A stretch of DNA of 64,000 nt, from assembly GCF_001570605.1 (NCBI RefSeq), contig NZ_BBXG01000026.1, positions 58,969-122,968 on the forward strand, given 5' to 3'. Below are positions 54,167 through 62,238 of the stretch, piece by piece (the first letter of the stretch is position 1; the number at the start of each line of letters is the position of its first letter). Under the pieces are notes generated by a model. The model was not told where the DNA came from, searched no databases, and worked only from the letters and a program-made list of their open reading frames with translations. The position numbers were made by a program, and so were the translations under genes. This DNA is from Herbidospora cretacea (lineage in GTDB: Bacteria > Actinomycetota > Actinomycetes > Streptosporangiales > Streptosporangiaceae).

Positions 54167-54686
54167 CCTTGACCGTCCCCTCGCGGGTGCCGTCGATCTG
54201 GTAGCCGCGCCACGCCAGGAAGACCGCGAGGACACCGCCGCACACGATCGCCGAGTCGGCCACGTTGAAGATCGGGAACCCCGTCGCCGGGAAGACCTGC
54301 ACGAAGTCGACCACGTGACCCTGGAACGGCGCCGGTGACCGGAAGATCCGGTCGGTCAGGTTCCCCAGGGCCCCGCCGAGCAGCAGGCCGAGGTCGATCG
54401 CCCAGGGCAGGGAGCGGAGCTGCCGCGCCGTGCGGATGATCGCCCCGATCACCACGGCCGCGATGATCGTGAAGACGATCGTCATCCCGGTCCCGATGGA
54501 GAACGCCGCCCCCGGGTTCCGGATGACGTTGAAGACCAGCACGTCGGGGATCAGCACCGTCGGCAGCCGGTCTTCAAGGTGCTCGACCACCAGATACTTG
54601 GTGATCAGGTCGAAGATGTAGATGAGCACGGCCACGGCGGCGAGAAGCTTGATCCGCCGCGTCCGCGTCGCCTCATCCTGCGTCAG
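54159..54686 (-). CDS. lspA: Lipoprotein signal peptidase (prolipoprotein signal peptidase II), predicted CTG start
   Basis: A 175-residue membrane aspartyl protease that cleaves lipoprotein signal peptides. Four helices; the two catalytic Asp are in [12 protein letters not shown] and [11 protein letters not shown], with VVDFVQV between them and [13 protein letters not shown] earlier. No ATG or GTG fits the N-terminus: GGAGG with seven-base spacing points exactly at CTG 54686, which overlaps the upstream stop as CTGA. A GTG eight codons further up (54710) has no ribosome-binding site, and the longest frame (start at 54782) would lie well inside the upstream gene. Confidence 0.92.
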   Translation of the reverse strand: MTQDEATRTRRIKLLAAVAVLIYIFDLITKYLVVEHLEDRLPTVLIPDVLVFNVIRNPGAAFSIGTGMTIVFTIIAAVVIGAIIRTARQLRSLPWAIDLGLLLGGALGNLTDRIFRSPAPFQGHVVDFVQVFPATGFPIFNVADSAIVCGGVLAVFLAWRGYQIDGTREGTVKDA

Positions 54687-55078
54687 CGGCGTTCCTCCCG
54701 CTGCTTGCACGCCACGCAGAGCGTCGCCCTCGGGAACGCTTGCAGACGTTCCTTCCCGATCGGCCGTTGGCACGATTCGCACACCCCATAGGTTCCCGCG
54801 TCGATGCGGACGATCGCCCGCTCGTTCTGCGCGAGCAGGTCGCGCGCATTCAGGGTAAGGGCGATCTCACGTTCGCGCTCATAGGTCTTGGCGCCGGCGT
54901 CGGCCGGGTCGTCCCCGGCGCCTTCGGAGGAGTTGCCGAGCGCGAGGGACGCCTCGGCACGGGCGATGTCGACCTGCAGGTCCTCGATCTCGGTCAGCAA
55001 CCGGTCGCGGACGGCGGCGAGTTCGTCGGCGGACCAGACGTCCTCGGTGACGGCGGGCTTGGCCGCTTGCGTGGCCAT
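54683..55078 (-). CDS. TraR/DksA-type zinc finger protein
   Basis: A 131-residue protein with an N-terminal coiled helix (ELAAVRDRLLTEIEDLQVDI) and a C-terminal DksA-like zinc finger: YGVCESCQRPIGKERLQAFP then [13 protein letters not shown], giving Cys-x2-Cys and Cys-x2-Cys pairs. DksA-like proteins bind the RNA polymerase secondary channel; whether this short form does is not known. The ATG at 55078 follows GGGAGG. It is the first gene of the lspA-rluD operon and is divergent from ileS, 484 bp away. Confidence 0.9.
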   Translation of the reverse strand: MATQAAKPAVTEDVWSADELAAVRDRLLTEIEDLQVDIARAEASLALGNSSEGAGDDPADAGAKTYEREREIALTLNARDLLAQNERAIVRIDAGTYGVCESCQRPIGKERLQAFPRATLCVACKQREERR

Positions 55079-55324
55079 GGGGCCTCCCAAGTGCAGTGAT
55101 GGTGCAAGTCCGGGCATCGTAGGTATGCGAAAACAGGATCGGCAATCGACGCGCCGACACTTTTACGCCATCCGTACCGGACGGCTTGCTCCTCCCCCTT
55201 TGCCGCATACCTCCGCGCCGAGATGTGGATTCAACACCACCGCCTCGCCGCGTGTTCCGCGCTCCCTACCCCGATATCGGGAAGCCAGCACCCTGCCGCT
55301 GCGTTATCTTTGGGAATTGCACGG

Positions 55325-55562
55325 CATTGATGGGGACGAGTACTCACGCCCCCCTCGCACGAGCGACCCGGGGACGGTGGAAGCCCGGGGCGAGGCGCGT
55401 AAGGAAGATCACCCCGGAGCCGCCGGAAGAACGGCATCACGCCCAGTAGAACCGGCACAAACACAGAGGGGGTTCCCCGGCGGGGAGCCAAGGAGGGTGG
55501 TACCGCGGGGCCGGAGACGGTCTCGTCCCTCCGCGCCATTGTCCGATGAGCGTGGAGGATCC
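55325..55562 (+). promoter_or_regulatory. T-box leader of ileS
   Basis: The T-box core AGGGTGGTACCGCG is at 55494-55507. Upstream, GGGG (about 55333) pairs with CCCC (55411-55414) to close stem I. Its internal loop has GACGAGTA on the 5' side and GGAAGATCA on the 3' side, with specifier codon ATC (Ile) at 55408-55410. The upper part of stem I has ACGC/GCGT and CCTCG/CGAGG pairing and a GGTGGAAG loop between CCCGGG blocks. The gene downstream is ileS, which fits the Ile specifier. No terminator T-run follows; instead the ileS ribosome-binding site can be hidden, so control is probably at translation, as known for actinobacterial ileS T-boxes. The 246 bp before it (55079-55324) hold only a possible TATCTT -10 element at 55305. 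Confidence 0.9.
55528..55558 (+). promoter_or_regulatory. Sequestrator hairpin covering the ileS ribosome-binding site
   Basis: CCTCCGCGC (55528-55536) pairs over nine bases, one G-U, with GCGTGGAGG (55550-55558), which is the ileS Shine-Dalgarno sequence. The overlapping CCCT (55527-55530) is also the partner of AGGG in the T-box core, so the two folds exclude each other. Confidence 0.8.
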
Positions 55563-58500
55563 GTGTCCAGCCACCAGTTCCGCCCCCTGCCCGCGCAGGT
55601 CGACCTGCCGCGCCTCGAACACGAGGTGCTGGCGCGCTGGCGCGACGGCAAAGTCTTCGAGCGGTCGCTCGAACAGAACGCCACGGGCCCGTCATGGGTC
55701 TTCTACGAGGGCCCCCCGACGGCCAACGGCATGCCCGGCGTCCACCACGTCGAGGCGCGCGTCTTCAAGGACGTCTTCCCCCGCTACAAGTCGATGAACG
55801 GCTACCACGTGCCGCGCAAGGCGGGCTGGGACTGCCACGGCCTGCCCGTCGAGGTGGCCGTCGAGAAGGAGCTGGGCCTGTCGGGCAAGCCCCAGATCGA
55901 GGCCTACGGCATCGCCGAGTTCAACGCCCGCTGCCGCGAGTCCGTCCTGCGGCACGTCGACGCGTTCGAGGAGATGACCGAGCGGATGGGCTACTGGGTC
56001 GACATGTCCCAGGCCTACCGCACGATGGACCCGGCCTACGTCGAGGCCGTCTGGTGGTCGCTCAAGGTCGTCTTCGACAAGGGCCTGCTGTTCCGCGACT
56101 TCCGGATCACCCCTTACTGCCCCCGCTGCGGCACCGGCCTGTCCGACCACGAACTGGGCCAGCCCGGCGGGTACGAGACCGTCTCCAGCCCGTCCGTGTA
56201 CGTCCGCATGCCGGTCACCTCGGGCCGCTTCGAGGGCACGGACCTGCTGATCTGGACGACCACCCCGTGGACCCTCGTGTCGAACACCGCCGTGGCGGTG
56301 CACCCCGAGGTCACCTACGTGGTGGCCGAGAAGGAGGGCGAGAAGCCGGTCGTCGTGGCCGAGCCGCTCGTCGGCGCGGCGCTGGGCGAGGGCTGGTCGG
56401 TCCGTGAGTCGTTCCTCGGCACGGAGCTGGAGCACACCCCGTACCAGCGGCCCTTCGACCTGGTCGACATCCCCGGCGCCCACTTCGTCGTCCTCGGCGA
56501 CTACGTCACCGTCGAAGACGGCTCGGGCCTGGTCCACCAGGCGCCCGCCTTCGGCGCCGACGACATGCAGGTCTGCAAGCGGTACGGCCTGCCCGTGGTC
56601 AACCCGATCGGCCCCGACGGCCGGTTCCTGCCCGACGTGCCGCAGGTCGGCGGCCAGTTCTTCAAGGACGCCGACGAGGGCCTCACCGAGGACCTGAGGG
56701 CACGCGGCCTGCTGTTCCGGGGCTCCCACTTCGAGCACAGCTACCCGCACTGCTGGCGCTGCCACACGCCGCTGCTCTACTACGCGCTCCCCTCCTGGTA
56801 CATCCGGACCACCTCGGTGAAGGAGCGCCTGCTCGCCGAGAACGAGGGCACCAACTGGTTCCCCGACACGATCAAGAACGGCCGCTACGGCGAGTGGCTG
56901 CGCAACAACGTCGACTGGGCGCTGTCCCGGTCGCGCTACTGGGGCACGCCGCTGCCGCTGTGGATCTGCGACGAAGACCACGTGACCTGCGTTGGCTCGC
57001 TGAAGGAGCTGGGCGAGAAGGCCGGCCAGGACCTGTCGGCCCTGGACCCCCACCGCCCCTACGTCGACGACGTCACCTTCGCCTGCGACGACTGCGGCGG
57101 CGAGGCGCGCCGGGTGCCCGACGTCATCGACGTCTGGTACGACTCGGGCGCGATGCCCTTCGCGCAGTGGGGCGCCCCCCACGTCAACAAGGAGGTCTTC
57201 GAGGCCGCCTACCCGGGCCAGTTCATCTGCGAGGCCATCGACCAGACGCGCGGCTGGTTCTACTCGATGATGACCGTCGGGACCCTGGTCTTCGACCGGT
57301 CGTCCTACGAGAACGTGCTGTGCCTGGGCCTCATCCTGGCCGAGGACGGCCGCAAGATGAGCAAGCACCTGGGCAACGTGCTGCGCCCGATGCCGCTGAT
57401 GGACCAGCACGGCGCCGACTCGCTGCGCTGGTACATGGCCACCAGCGGTTCCCCGTGGTCGCCCCGCAGGATCGGGCACGCGGCGCTGGAGGAGATCGTC
57501 CGGAAGGTCCTGCTGACCTACTGGAACACCGCGAGCTTCTTCACCCTGTACGCCAACGCGTCGTCGTGGACCCCGGGCGAGTCCCCGGCCGACCGCCCCC
57601 TGATCGACAGGTGGGCCCTGGCCGAGCTCAACCGGACGGTGGCCGAGGTGACCGCCGCGCTCGACGTCTTCGACACCGCGCGCGCCGGACGCCGCCTGAC
57701 GGAGTTCCTCGACGACCTGTCCAACTGGTACGTCCGCCGCTCCCGCCGCCGCTTCTGGAAGGGCGAGGAGTCGGCCTTCGCGACCCTGTACGAATGCCTG
57801 GAGACCGTCACCCGCCTGATGGCCCCCCTGGTCCCCTTCACCACCGACTACGTCTGGGAGGCGCTCCGCACGCCCGACGCCCCGTCGTCGGTCCACCTGG
57901 CGACCTGGCCGAAGGTCGACGAGGCCCACGTGAACCCGGCGCTGTCGGAGCAGATGGCGCTGGTCCGCCGCCTGGTCGAGCTGGGCCGCTCGGCCCGCGC
58001 GTCGTCGTCGGTGAAGACCCGCCAGCCGCTGGGCCGCGCCCTGGTCGGCGCTCCCGGCTGGTCGGCGCTGTCGGGCGAGCTCCGCGACCTGATCGCCGAC
58101 GAGCTCAACGTGCAGGCCCTGGAGGACATGTCGGGCTTCTCCGCCGACCTGGTCACCTTCACCGTGAAGCCCAACTTCCGGGCCCTCGGCAAGCGCTTCG
58201 GCTCGCAGACGAAGCTGGTCGCCGCGGCCGTCGCGGCGGCCGACCCGGCGACCCTGGCCCGCGCGGTCAGGGAGGGCGGCTCGGCCACCCTCGCGGCGGG
58301 CGAGCTCGGCGAGGTCACCGTCGGCGGCGACGACCTCATCATCACCGAACAGCCCAAGTCGGGCTGGGCGGTGGAGACGGGCGCCGTCGACACCGGCACG
58401 GGCGAGACCATCGCCCTCGACCTGGCCATGACCGACGAACTCCGCCGGGCGGGCCTGGTCCGCGAGGTCATCCGCCTCGTCCAGGACGCCCGCAAGTCGA

Positions 58501-58694
58501 CCGGCCTGTCCATCACCGACCGCATCGACCTGTGGTGGTCGGCCGACGGCGACCTCGCCACCGCCCTGCGCGAGGGCGGCCCCCTGGTCGCCGAGGAGGT
58601 CCTGGCCACGTCCTTCAGCGAGGGCTCCGCCGACGGCGCCCCCACCCACGAGGACACCGACCTGGGCCTGAGGTTCCAGCTCCGCAAGGCCTGA
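55563..58694 (+). CDS. ileS: Isoleucyl-tRNA synthetase, type 2, with GXHH signature
   Basis: Charges tRNA-Ile. The 1043-residue class I synthetase has signature 1 YEGPPTANGMPGVHHVEARV at residues 48-67, signature 2 GRKMSKHLGN at 597-606, an editing domain (IWTTTPWTLVSNTAVAVHP) and zinc-type CysxxCys pairs (YCPRCG; CWRCH; CDDCGG). Length and the KMSKH form indicate a type 2 enzyme, the kind with reduced mupirocin sensitivity. The usual HXGH is GVHH (residues 59-62), first and third positions swapped. The GTG at 55563 follows GGAGGA by only three bases. It is controlled by the T-box upstream. Confidence 0.97.
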   Translation: MSSHQFRPLPAQVDLPRLEHEVLARWRDGKVFERSLEQNATGPSWVFYEGPPTANGMPGVHHVEARVFKDVFPRYKSMNGYHVPRKAGWDCHGLPVEVAVEKELGLSGKPQIEAYGIAEFNARCRESVLRHVDAFEEMTERMGYWVDMSQAYRTMDPAYVEAVWWSLKVVFDKGLLFRDFRITPYCPRCGTGLSDHELGQPGGYETVSSPSVYVRMPVTSGRFEGTDLLIWTTTPWTLVSNTAVAVHPEVTYVVAEKEGEKPVVVAEPLVGAALGEGWSVRESFLGTELEHTPYQRPFDLVDIPGAHFVVLGDYVTVEDGSGLVHQAPAFGADDMQVCKRYGLPVVNPIGPDGRFLPDVPQVGGQFFKDADEGLTEDLRARGLLFRGSHFEHSYPHCWRCHTPLLYYALPSWYIRTTSVKERLLAENEGTNWFPDTIKNGRYGEWLRNNVDWALSRSRYWGTPLPLWICDEDHVTCVGSLKELGEKAGQDLSALDPHRPYVDDVTFACDDCGGEARRVPDVIDVWYDSGAMPFAQWGAPHVNKEVFEAAYPGQFICEAIDQTRGWFYSMMTVGTLVFDRSSYENVLCLGLILAEDGRKMSKHLGNVLRPMPLMDQHGADSLRWYMATSGSPWSPRRIGHAALEEIVRKVLLTYWNTASFFTLYANASSWTPGESPADRPLIDRWALAELNRTVAEVTAALDVFDTARAGRRLTEFLDDLSNWYVRRSRRRFWKGEESAFATLYECLETVTRLMAPLVPFTTDYVWEALRTPDAPSSVHLATWPKVDEAHVNPALSEQMALVRRLVELGRSARASSSVKTRQPLGRALVGAPGWSALSGELRDLIADELNVQALEDMSGFSADLVTFTVKPNFRALGKRFGSQTKLVAAAVAAADPATLARAVREGGSATLAAGELGEVTVGGDDLIITEQPKSGWAVETGAVDTGTGETIALDLAMTDELRRAGLVREVIRLVQDARKSTGLSITDRIDLWWSADGDLATALREGGPLVAEEVLATSFSEGSADGAPTHEDTDLGLRFQLRKA

Positions 58695-58758
58695 CCGCAG
58701 AACGAAGCCCGGCACCCACCTTCTCGGCAGAGGAGTCCGTGGGGCGCTACAAGGGTCA

Positions 58759-58796
58759 GAAGAAGGCCCGGCCGAACTGATCGGCCGGGCCTCTTC
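58759..58796. terminator. Array hairpin 1
   Basis: GGCCCGGCCGA, loop ACTGA, TCGGCCGGGCC, extended by GAAGA/TCTTC across one unpaired A. It lies 65 bp after the ileS stop and can act as its terminator. Confidence 0.8.
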
Positions 58797-58883
58797 CATG
58801 TCCACTCCACAGAACAATTCCACCGAGATGGTGTAAGCCGGAATCAGCCGGGCAGACGTCTCTGCGGGGTATCACATGGGACA

Positions 58884-58921
58884 GAAGAAGGCCCGGCCGA
58901 CCACATCGGCCGGGCCTCTTC
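58884..58921. terminator. Array hairpin 2
   Basis: Same stem as hairpin 1 with loop CCACA; identical to hairpin 5. Confidence 0.75.
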
Positions 58922-59014
58922 GATGCTCCCCCCGACCCAGCCGAACATTTCCGCCGTGACGGTGTAAGCCGGAATCAGCCGGGCAGATGCGTCTGCGGGG
59001 CGCTACATGGGTTA

Positions 59015-59052
59015 GAAGAAGGCCCGGCCGAGGTGATCGGCCGGGCCTCTTC
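59015..59052. terminator. Array hairpin 3
   Basis: Same stem as hairpin 1 with loop GGTGA. Confidence 0.75.
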
Positions 59053-59138
59053 CATGTCCACCCCCAGAACAATTCCCCCGTGATGGTGTAAGCCGGAATC
59101 AGCCGGGCAGACGGGTCTGCGGGGCGCTACATGGGTTA

Positions 59139-59176
59139 GAAGAAGGCCCAGTCGAGGTGATCGACTGGGCCTCTTC
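59139..59176. terminator. Array hairpin 4, compensated stem
   Basis: GGCCCAGTCGA, loop GGTGA, TCGACTGGGCC. Two base pairs differ from hairpin 1 and both partners changed. Confidence 0.8.
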
Positions 59177-59263
59177 CATGTCCACTCCGCAGAACAATTC
59201 CACCGTGATGGTGTAAGCCGGAATCAGCCGGGCAGACGTCTCTGCGGGGTATCACATGGGACA

Positions 59264-59301
59264 GAAGAAGGCCCGGCCGACCACATCGGCCGGGCCTCTT
59301 C
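59264..59301. terminator. Array hairpin 5
   Basis: Identical to hairpin 2, with identical flanks from the unit start through CTCTTCGATG. Confidence 0.75.
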
Positions 59302-59390
59302 GATGTGATCCCCGCCGGATCATTTCCCTCGGCACGGTGTAACCCGGCAATCCCCGGGCAGACGTGTCTGCGGGGCGTTGCATGGGATGA

Positions 59391-59427
59391 AAGAAGGCCC
59401 GGTGGAGTTGATCCACCGGGCCTCTTC
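59391..59427. terminator. Array hairpin 6, compensated stem
   Basis: GGCCCGGTGGA, loop GTTGA, TCCACCGGGCC. Two base pairs differ from hairpin 1 with both partners changed. It is 12 bp past the stop of the convergent 485-residue gene and can serve as its terminator. Confidence 0.8.
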
Positions 59428-59438
59428 CGTGAGCAGGC

Positions 59439-60896
59439 TCAGGATTTGTCGCAGACCGTGCAGGGCGTCAGGCCCGCCTCTTCGGCGGCCGGCAGGGACA
59501 TGGTCTCGATGCCGTCGTCCTCACCCTTGATCAGGGGGCAGTCGGGCGCGTGGTAGCGCCGGGTGCCCTCCATGACCTTCACCATGGGCGGCGGCAGCTT
59601 GCGCTCGACGGTGTCGCCGTCGCGGTCTTCGCCGTCTTCTTCCTCCACGGCCTCAGGGGCCTCCGGAGCGTCCTCGGCCTCGGCGAGGGTGTCGTCAGCC
59701 GGGGCGGACGGGCGGGAGAAGGCGTTCCAGGAGGACGAGGCCTCGGGAATCGCGATGGAGGGCTTGCCGCTCCTGGGCGGCGACGCCACCTCGTCAGCGG
59801 GCTCGTCGACCTCGGGCTCGGGAGCCTCAGCGGCCTTGGGAGCCTCGGGCTCCGGAGAGTCGACCTTCGGAGAGGCCTTCGCGGCTTCCGGCTCGGCAGG
59901 CTTCTGTGGCTCAGCAGGCTCGCGGTGCTCGGCGCGCTTCTGCGGCTCAGCAGGCTCGCGCGGCTCAGTGCGCTTCTGCGGCTCGGTCGACTTCACCGGC
60001 TCGGCGGGCTTCTGCGGCTCGGCGGGAGCGGCGGCGAAGGAGGGCACCGCGCTCTTGGGCTCGGGTTCGACCTTGGCGTAGGGATTGACCCGGGTGACGG
60101 GCTCGGCCTTGGTCTCGGCGGGACGCACCGGCTCGGGCCAGCCGCCCGGCGACGCGGGCCGCCTCGGGGCCACCGGCTCGGGCCACCCGGTCGAGCCGGA
60201 GTCGGCGCGGAAGACGGCCGTGGTGTCGGAGGACTCCAGCGACGGCGCGGCCGGAGGGGCCACAGGGGGAACGACGGTCGGGGGGACGACAGGAGGGGTG
60301 GAGGCGGCCGGAGGCACCGGTCCGGCGCGCCCGGGGGTGTCGGCCGGCTCCACCCTCGCTTCCTGGACCGTGGTGGCCCAGGTGTCGTCTGTGGCTGCGT
60401 CGACGACGCAGGTCGTGCAGGGCGAGAAGCCCTCTTCCCTGGCCTCCTCGACCGTCAGTTCCTCGGTCTCGCGGCCGACGAGCTGGCGGCAGCCGGAGCG
60501 GTGGAACCTCTTACGGCCAGGGATGACCAGGACGATCGAGTCGGGCCCCAGCCCGGGGACGGGCATCGGGGCGGACACGGTCGGGTTGGGCGGATAGGCA
60601 GGGGAAGCCGGCGGCGTGGGAGGCACGACCGTCGGCGCACCGTAGACCGGCATTCCGGCGTGGGCCATCTGCGGCATCAGCTGCGGGGCGACGGCGGCGT
60701 GATGGGCCTCGACAGCGGCCCGGCCTCCGGCGGGGAACAGCTCGTGACGCCTCAGCAGCGCCCCGATCAGCAGACAGACCGCGCTCAGCACGCTGATCAC
60801 GATCGACCACATCACGAGGAATGCCATCCCGAGCACGACACCGGCGATCAGGAGCACGATCGCCGCGAGAACAAGGGCGGCACTGACAAGGATCAC
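59439..60896 (-). CDS. Membrane protein with two Ada-like Cys/His motifs and Pro/Glu-rich middle
   Basis: A 485-residue protein. Two hydrophobic helices near residues 2-25 and 28-47 anchor it. Two copies of a small metal-site-like motif follow: KRFHRSGCRQLV then EEGFSPCTTC (about residues 127-162), and RRYHAPDCPLIKG then EAGLTPCTVC at the extreme C-terminus. Each gives His-x4-Cys plus Cys-x2-Cys with AxxxG between, like Ada-type zinc modules. Between them are about 270 residues rich in Pro, Glu, Ala and Lys with EPQKPAEP-type repeats. It lies upstream of nothing but the hairpin array and directly downstream of divIVA. I do not know its function. Confidence 0.78.
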   Translation of the reverse strand: MILVSAALVLAAIVLLIAGVVLGMAFLVMWSIVISVLSAVCLLIGALLRRHELFPAGGRAAVEAHHAAVAPQLMPQMAHAGMPVYGAPTVVPPTPPASPAYPPNPTVSAPMPVPGLGPDSIVLVIPGRKRFHRSGCRQLVGRETEELTVEEAREEGFSPCTTCVVDAATDDTWATTVQEARVEPADTPGRAGPVPPAASTPPVVPPTVVPPVAPPAAPSLESSDTTAVFRADSGSTGWPEPVAPRRPASPGGWPEPVRPAETKAEPVTRVNPYAKVEPEPKSAVPSFAAAPAEPQKPAEPVKSTEPQKRTEPREPAEPQKRAEHREPAEPQKPAEPEAAKASPKVDSPEPEAPKAAEAPEPEVDEPADEVASPPRSGKPSIAIPEASSSWNAFSRPSAPADDTLAEAEDAPEAPEAVEEEDGEDRDGDTVERKLPPPMVKVMEGTRRYHAPDCPLIKGEDDGIETMSLPAAEEAGLTPCTVCDKS

Positions 60897-60945
60897 GGGG
60901 GGCGGCCTTCCGAACTACCTGTACGCGGTGCGAGAAGCGTTAACC

Positions 60946-61818
60946 CTACCGGCGGTCGCCGTGAGAGCCGTCGGGGGCGGGGAAGCCTCCGGTGTGCTGC
61001 TCGGTGGCGAACGGGTTGGGGACGGCCTGGATCTGCGGGCCCGGAGCGACGGCGTGAGCCATCTGCGGCTGGCCCTGCTGACCCTGCTGCATGGCGGGGT
61101 TTCCGACGATCGGGAACCCGCCGCTGCCCTCGGCCTGGACGTTGAGCTCGGCGAGCTGGTTCTCCAGGTAGAGCTTCAGGCGGCTGCGGTATTCACGCTC
61201 GAAGCTGCGCAGCTCGTCGACCTTGCGCTCGAGCTCGTCGCGGGTCTGCACCAGCGAGCCCATCGCCTGGCGGTGCCGCTCCTGAGCGTCACGCTCCAAA
61301 GTCTCGGCGCGCGCACGCGCGTCACCGATGACCTGCTCGGCCTGGCGGCGGGCCTTGCCGAGAACCTCGTCGGCCTCGCGGCGGGCGCGGGTGACGGTCT
61401 CGTCGGCCTCCCGGCGGGCGTCGGCGATCGCCTGGTCAGCGGTCTGCTGGGCCAGGGCGAGCACGCGGGCCGCGGTGTCCATGTTGTCTTCGGCGGGCGG
61501 GAGCCCCATGCCGACGGGGACCGGCTCGGGGCGCTGGGGCTCCGGCTGGCGCATCGGCTCGGGGGCGATCATGTCAGGCTTGGGCTCGGCGACGGGGGCG
61601 GGGGCCATCTGCATGCCGCCCATGGCCATGCCGCCGGGAACCTTGCCCCGGAGACACTCGGCCAGCTTGGCGCGCAGCTCCTCGTTCTCCTGGATGAGGC
61701 GGTCGAGCTCTGCCTCGACCTCGTCGAGGAAGGCGTCCACCTCTTCTTCGTCGTAGCCCGGTCGCAACCGGGTGGTACTGAACTGCTTGTTCCGCACGTC
61801 GGCGGGCGTCAGCGGCAT
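60946..61818 (-). CDS. divIVA: Cell-pole/tip-growth protein DivIVA (Wag31)
   Basis: A 290-residue coiled-coil protein that marks curved membranes at hyphal tips and directs wall growth in actinobacteria. The conserved lipid-binding N-terminus is MPLTPADVRNKQFSTTRLRPGYDEEEVDAF (in parts PADVRNKQFSTTRLRPGYDE), then a coiled coil to about residue 55, a Met/Pro-rich linker, and a second long coiled coil (ADARREADETVTRARREADE to LYLENQLAELN). The C-terminus is Gln/Pro-rich. It follows yggT and sepF as in other actinobacteria. Its start has AAGGAG seven to eight bases upstream. Confidence 0.95.
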   Translation of the reverse strand: MPLTPADVRNKQFSTTRLRPGYDEEEVDAFLDEVEAELDRLIQENEELRAKLAECLRGKVPGGMAMGGMQMAPAPVAEPKPDMIAPEPMRQPEPQRPEPVPVGMGLPPAEDNMDTAARVLALAQQTADQAIADARREADETVTRARREADEVLGKARRQAEQVIGDARARAETLERDAQERHRQAMGSLVQTRDELERKVDELRSFEREYRSRLKLYLENQLAELNVQAEGSGGFPIVGNPAMQQGQQGQPQMAHAVAPGPQIQAVPNPFATEQHTGGFPAPDGSHGDRR

Positions 61819-61867
61819 TTGGGTCTCCTTGGCGCGCTTGGAGTCTGTCCGGAGGGACGGTACCCGA

Positions 61868-62155
61868 TCAACGAAGCGCGGACACGACTTGGATCAAGAC
61901 CAAGACCACAATGAACAGCACTGTGAAGCTTAGGTCAAAGGCCACCGTACCCAACCTGAGGGGAGGAATGAAACGGCGGAGAAACTTGAGAGGTGGGTCG
62001 GTGGCGGTGTATGTGGCCTCCGCCAGGACCAGCACCGGACCCCTTGGCCTCCAGGCCCGGGCGAACGCCTGGACCGTCTCGAAGATCATCCGTCCGATCA
62101 ACAGGACCAGGTAGAGGGCCAGGACAGCGACCAAGATCTCACTAACGATCCCCAC
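61868..62155 (-). CDS. YggT family membrane protein
   Basis: A 95-residue membrane protein with two helices (residues 5-25 and 70-92) around a short soluble loop containing ATDPPLKFLRRFIPPLRLG, the family signature. YggT proteins lie between sepF and divIVA in Gram-positive division clusters; an accessory division or envelope role is assumed. Confidence 0.92.
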   Translation of the reverse strand: MGIVSEILVAVLALYLVLLIGRMIFETVQAFARAWRPRGPVLVLAEATYTATDPPLKFLRRFIPPLRLGTVAFDLSFTVLFIVVLVLIQVVSALR

Positions 62156-62238
62156 GGTCGAGCCTCGCCTCCGTCCAGGTCCGCTTCCTCCGGGCGTTCA
62201 GGCCGCCGGGGAGCCGCTCACTGTTCATACACGGAACT

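Larger units (their letters stand above)
58730..59430 (+). repeat. Tandem array of six hairpin units, candidate sRNA or terminator array
   Basis: Six units at 124-131 bp spacing fill the 744 bp between convergent ileS and the 485-residue gene. Units 2-6 begin with GGTGTAAGCCGGAATCAGCC or a variant (58830, 58961, 59085, 59210, 59336), then a small hairpin GCAGAC/GTCTGC, then (G)AAGAAGGCCC and an 11-bp perfect stem with a 5-base loop, ending TCTTC. Unit 1 has a decayed 5' module. Units 2 and 5 are nearly identical. Stems of units 4 and 6 differ from the rest by compensating changes, so the folded RNA, not the sequence, is kept. Confidence 0.85.

Noticed and set aside
54687..54782. 32-residue N-terminal extension of LspA from the farthest in-frame start
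   Set aside because: It would overlap the upstream gene by 100 bp and has no ribosome-binding site, whereas GGAGG points to CTG 54686.
55692..58823. 1043-residue open frame on the minus strand over ileS
   Set aside because: Shadow of ileS; low-complexity Val/Gly/Asp/Arg/Leu composition, no start signal.
58828..59345. Tiny ORFs (ATG GTG TAA) inside the hairpin units
   Set aside because: Two codons only, not present in all units and without ribosome-binding sites.
58730..59430. CRISPR array
   Set aside because: Units are about 125 bp with no unique spacers, conserved parts exceed normal repeats, and no cas genes are near.
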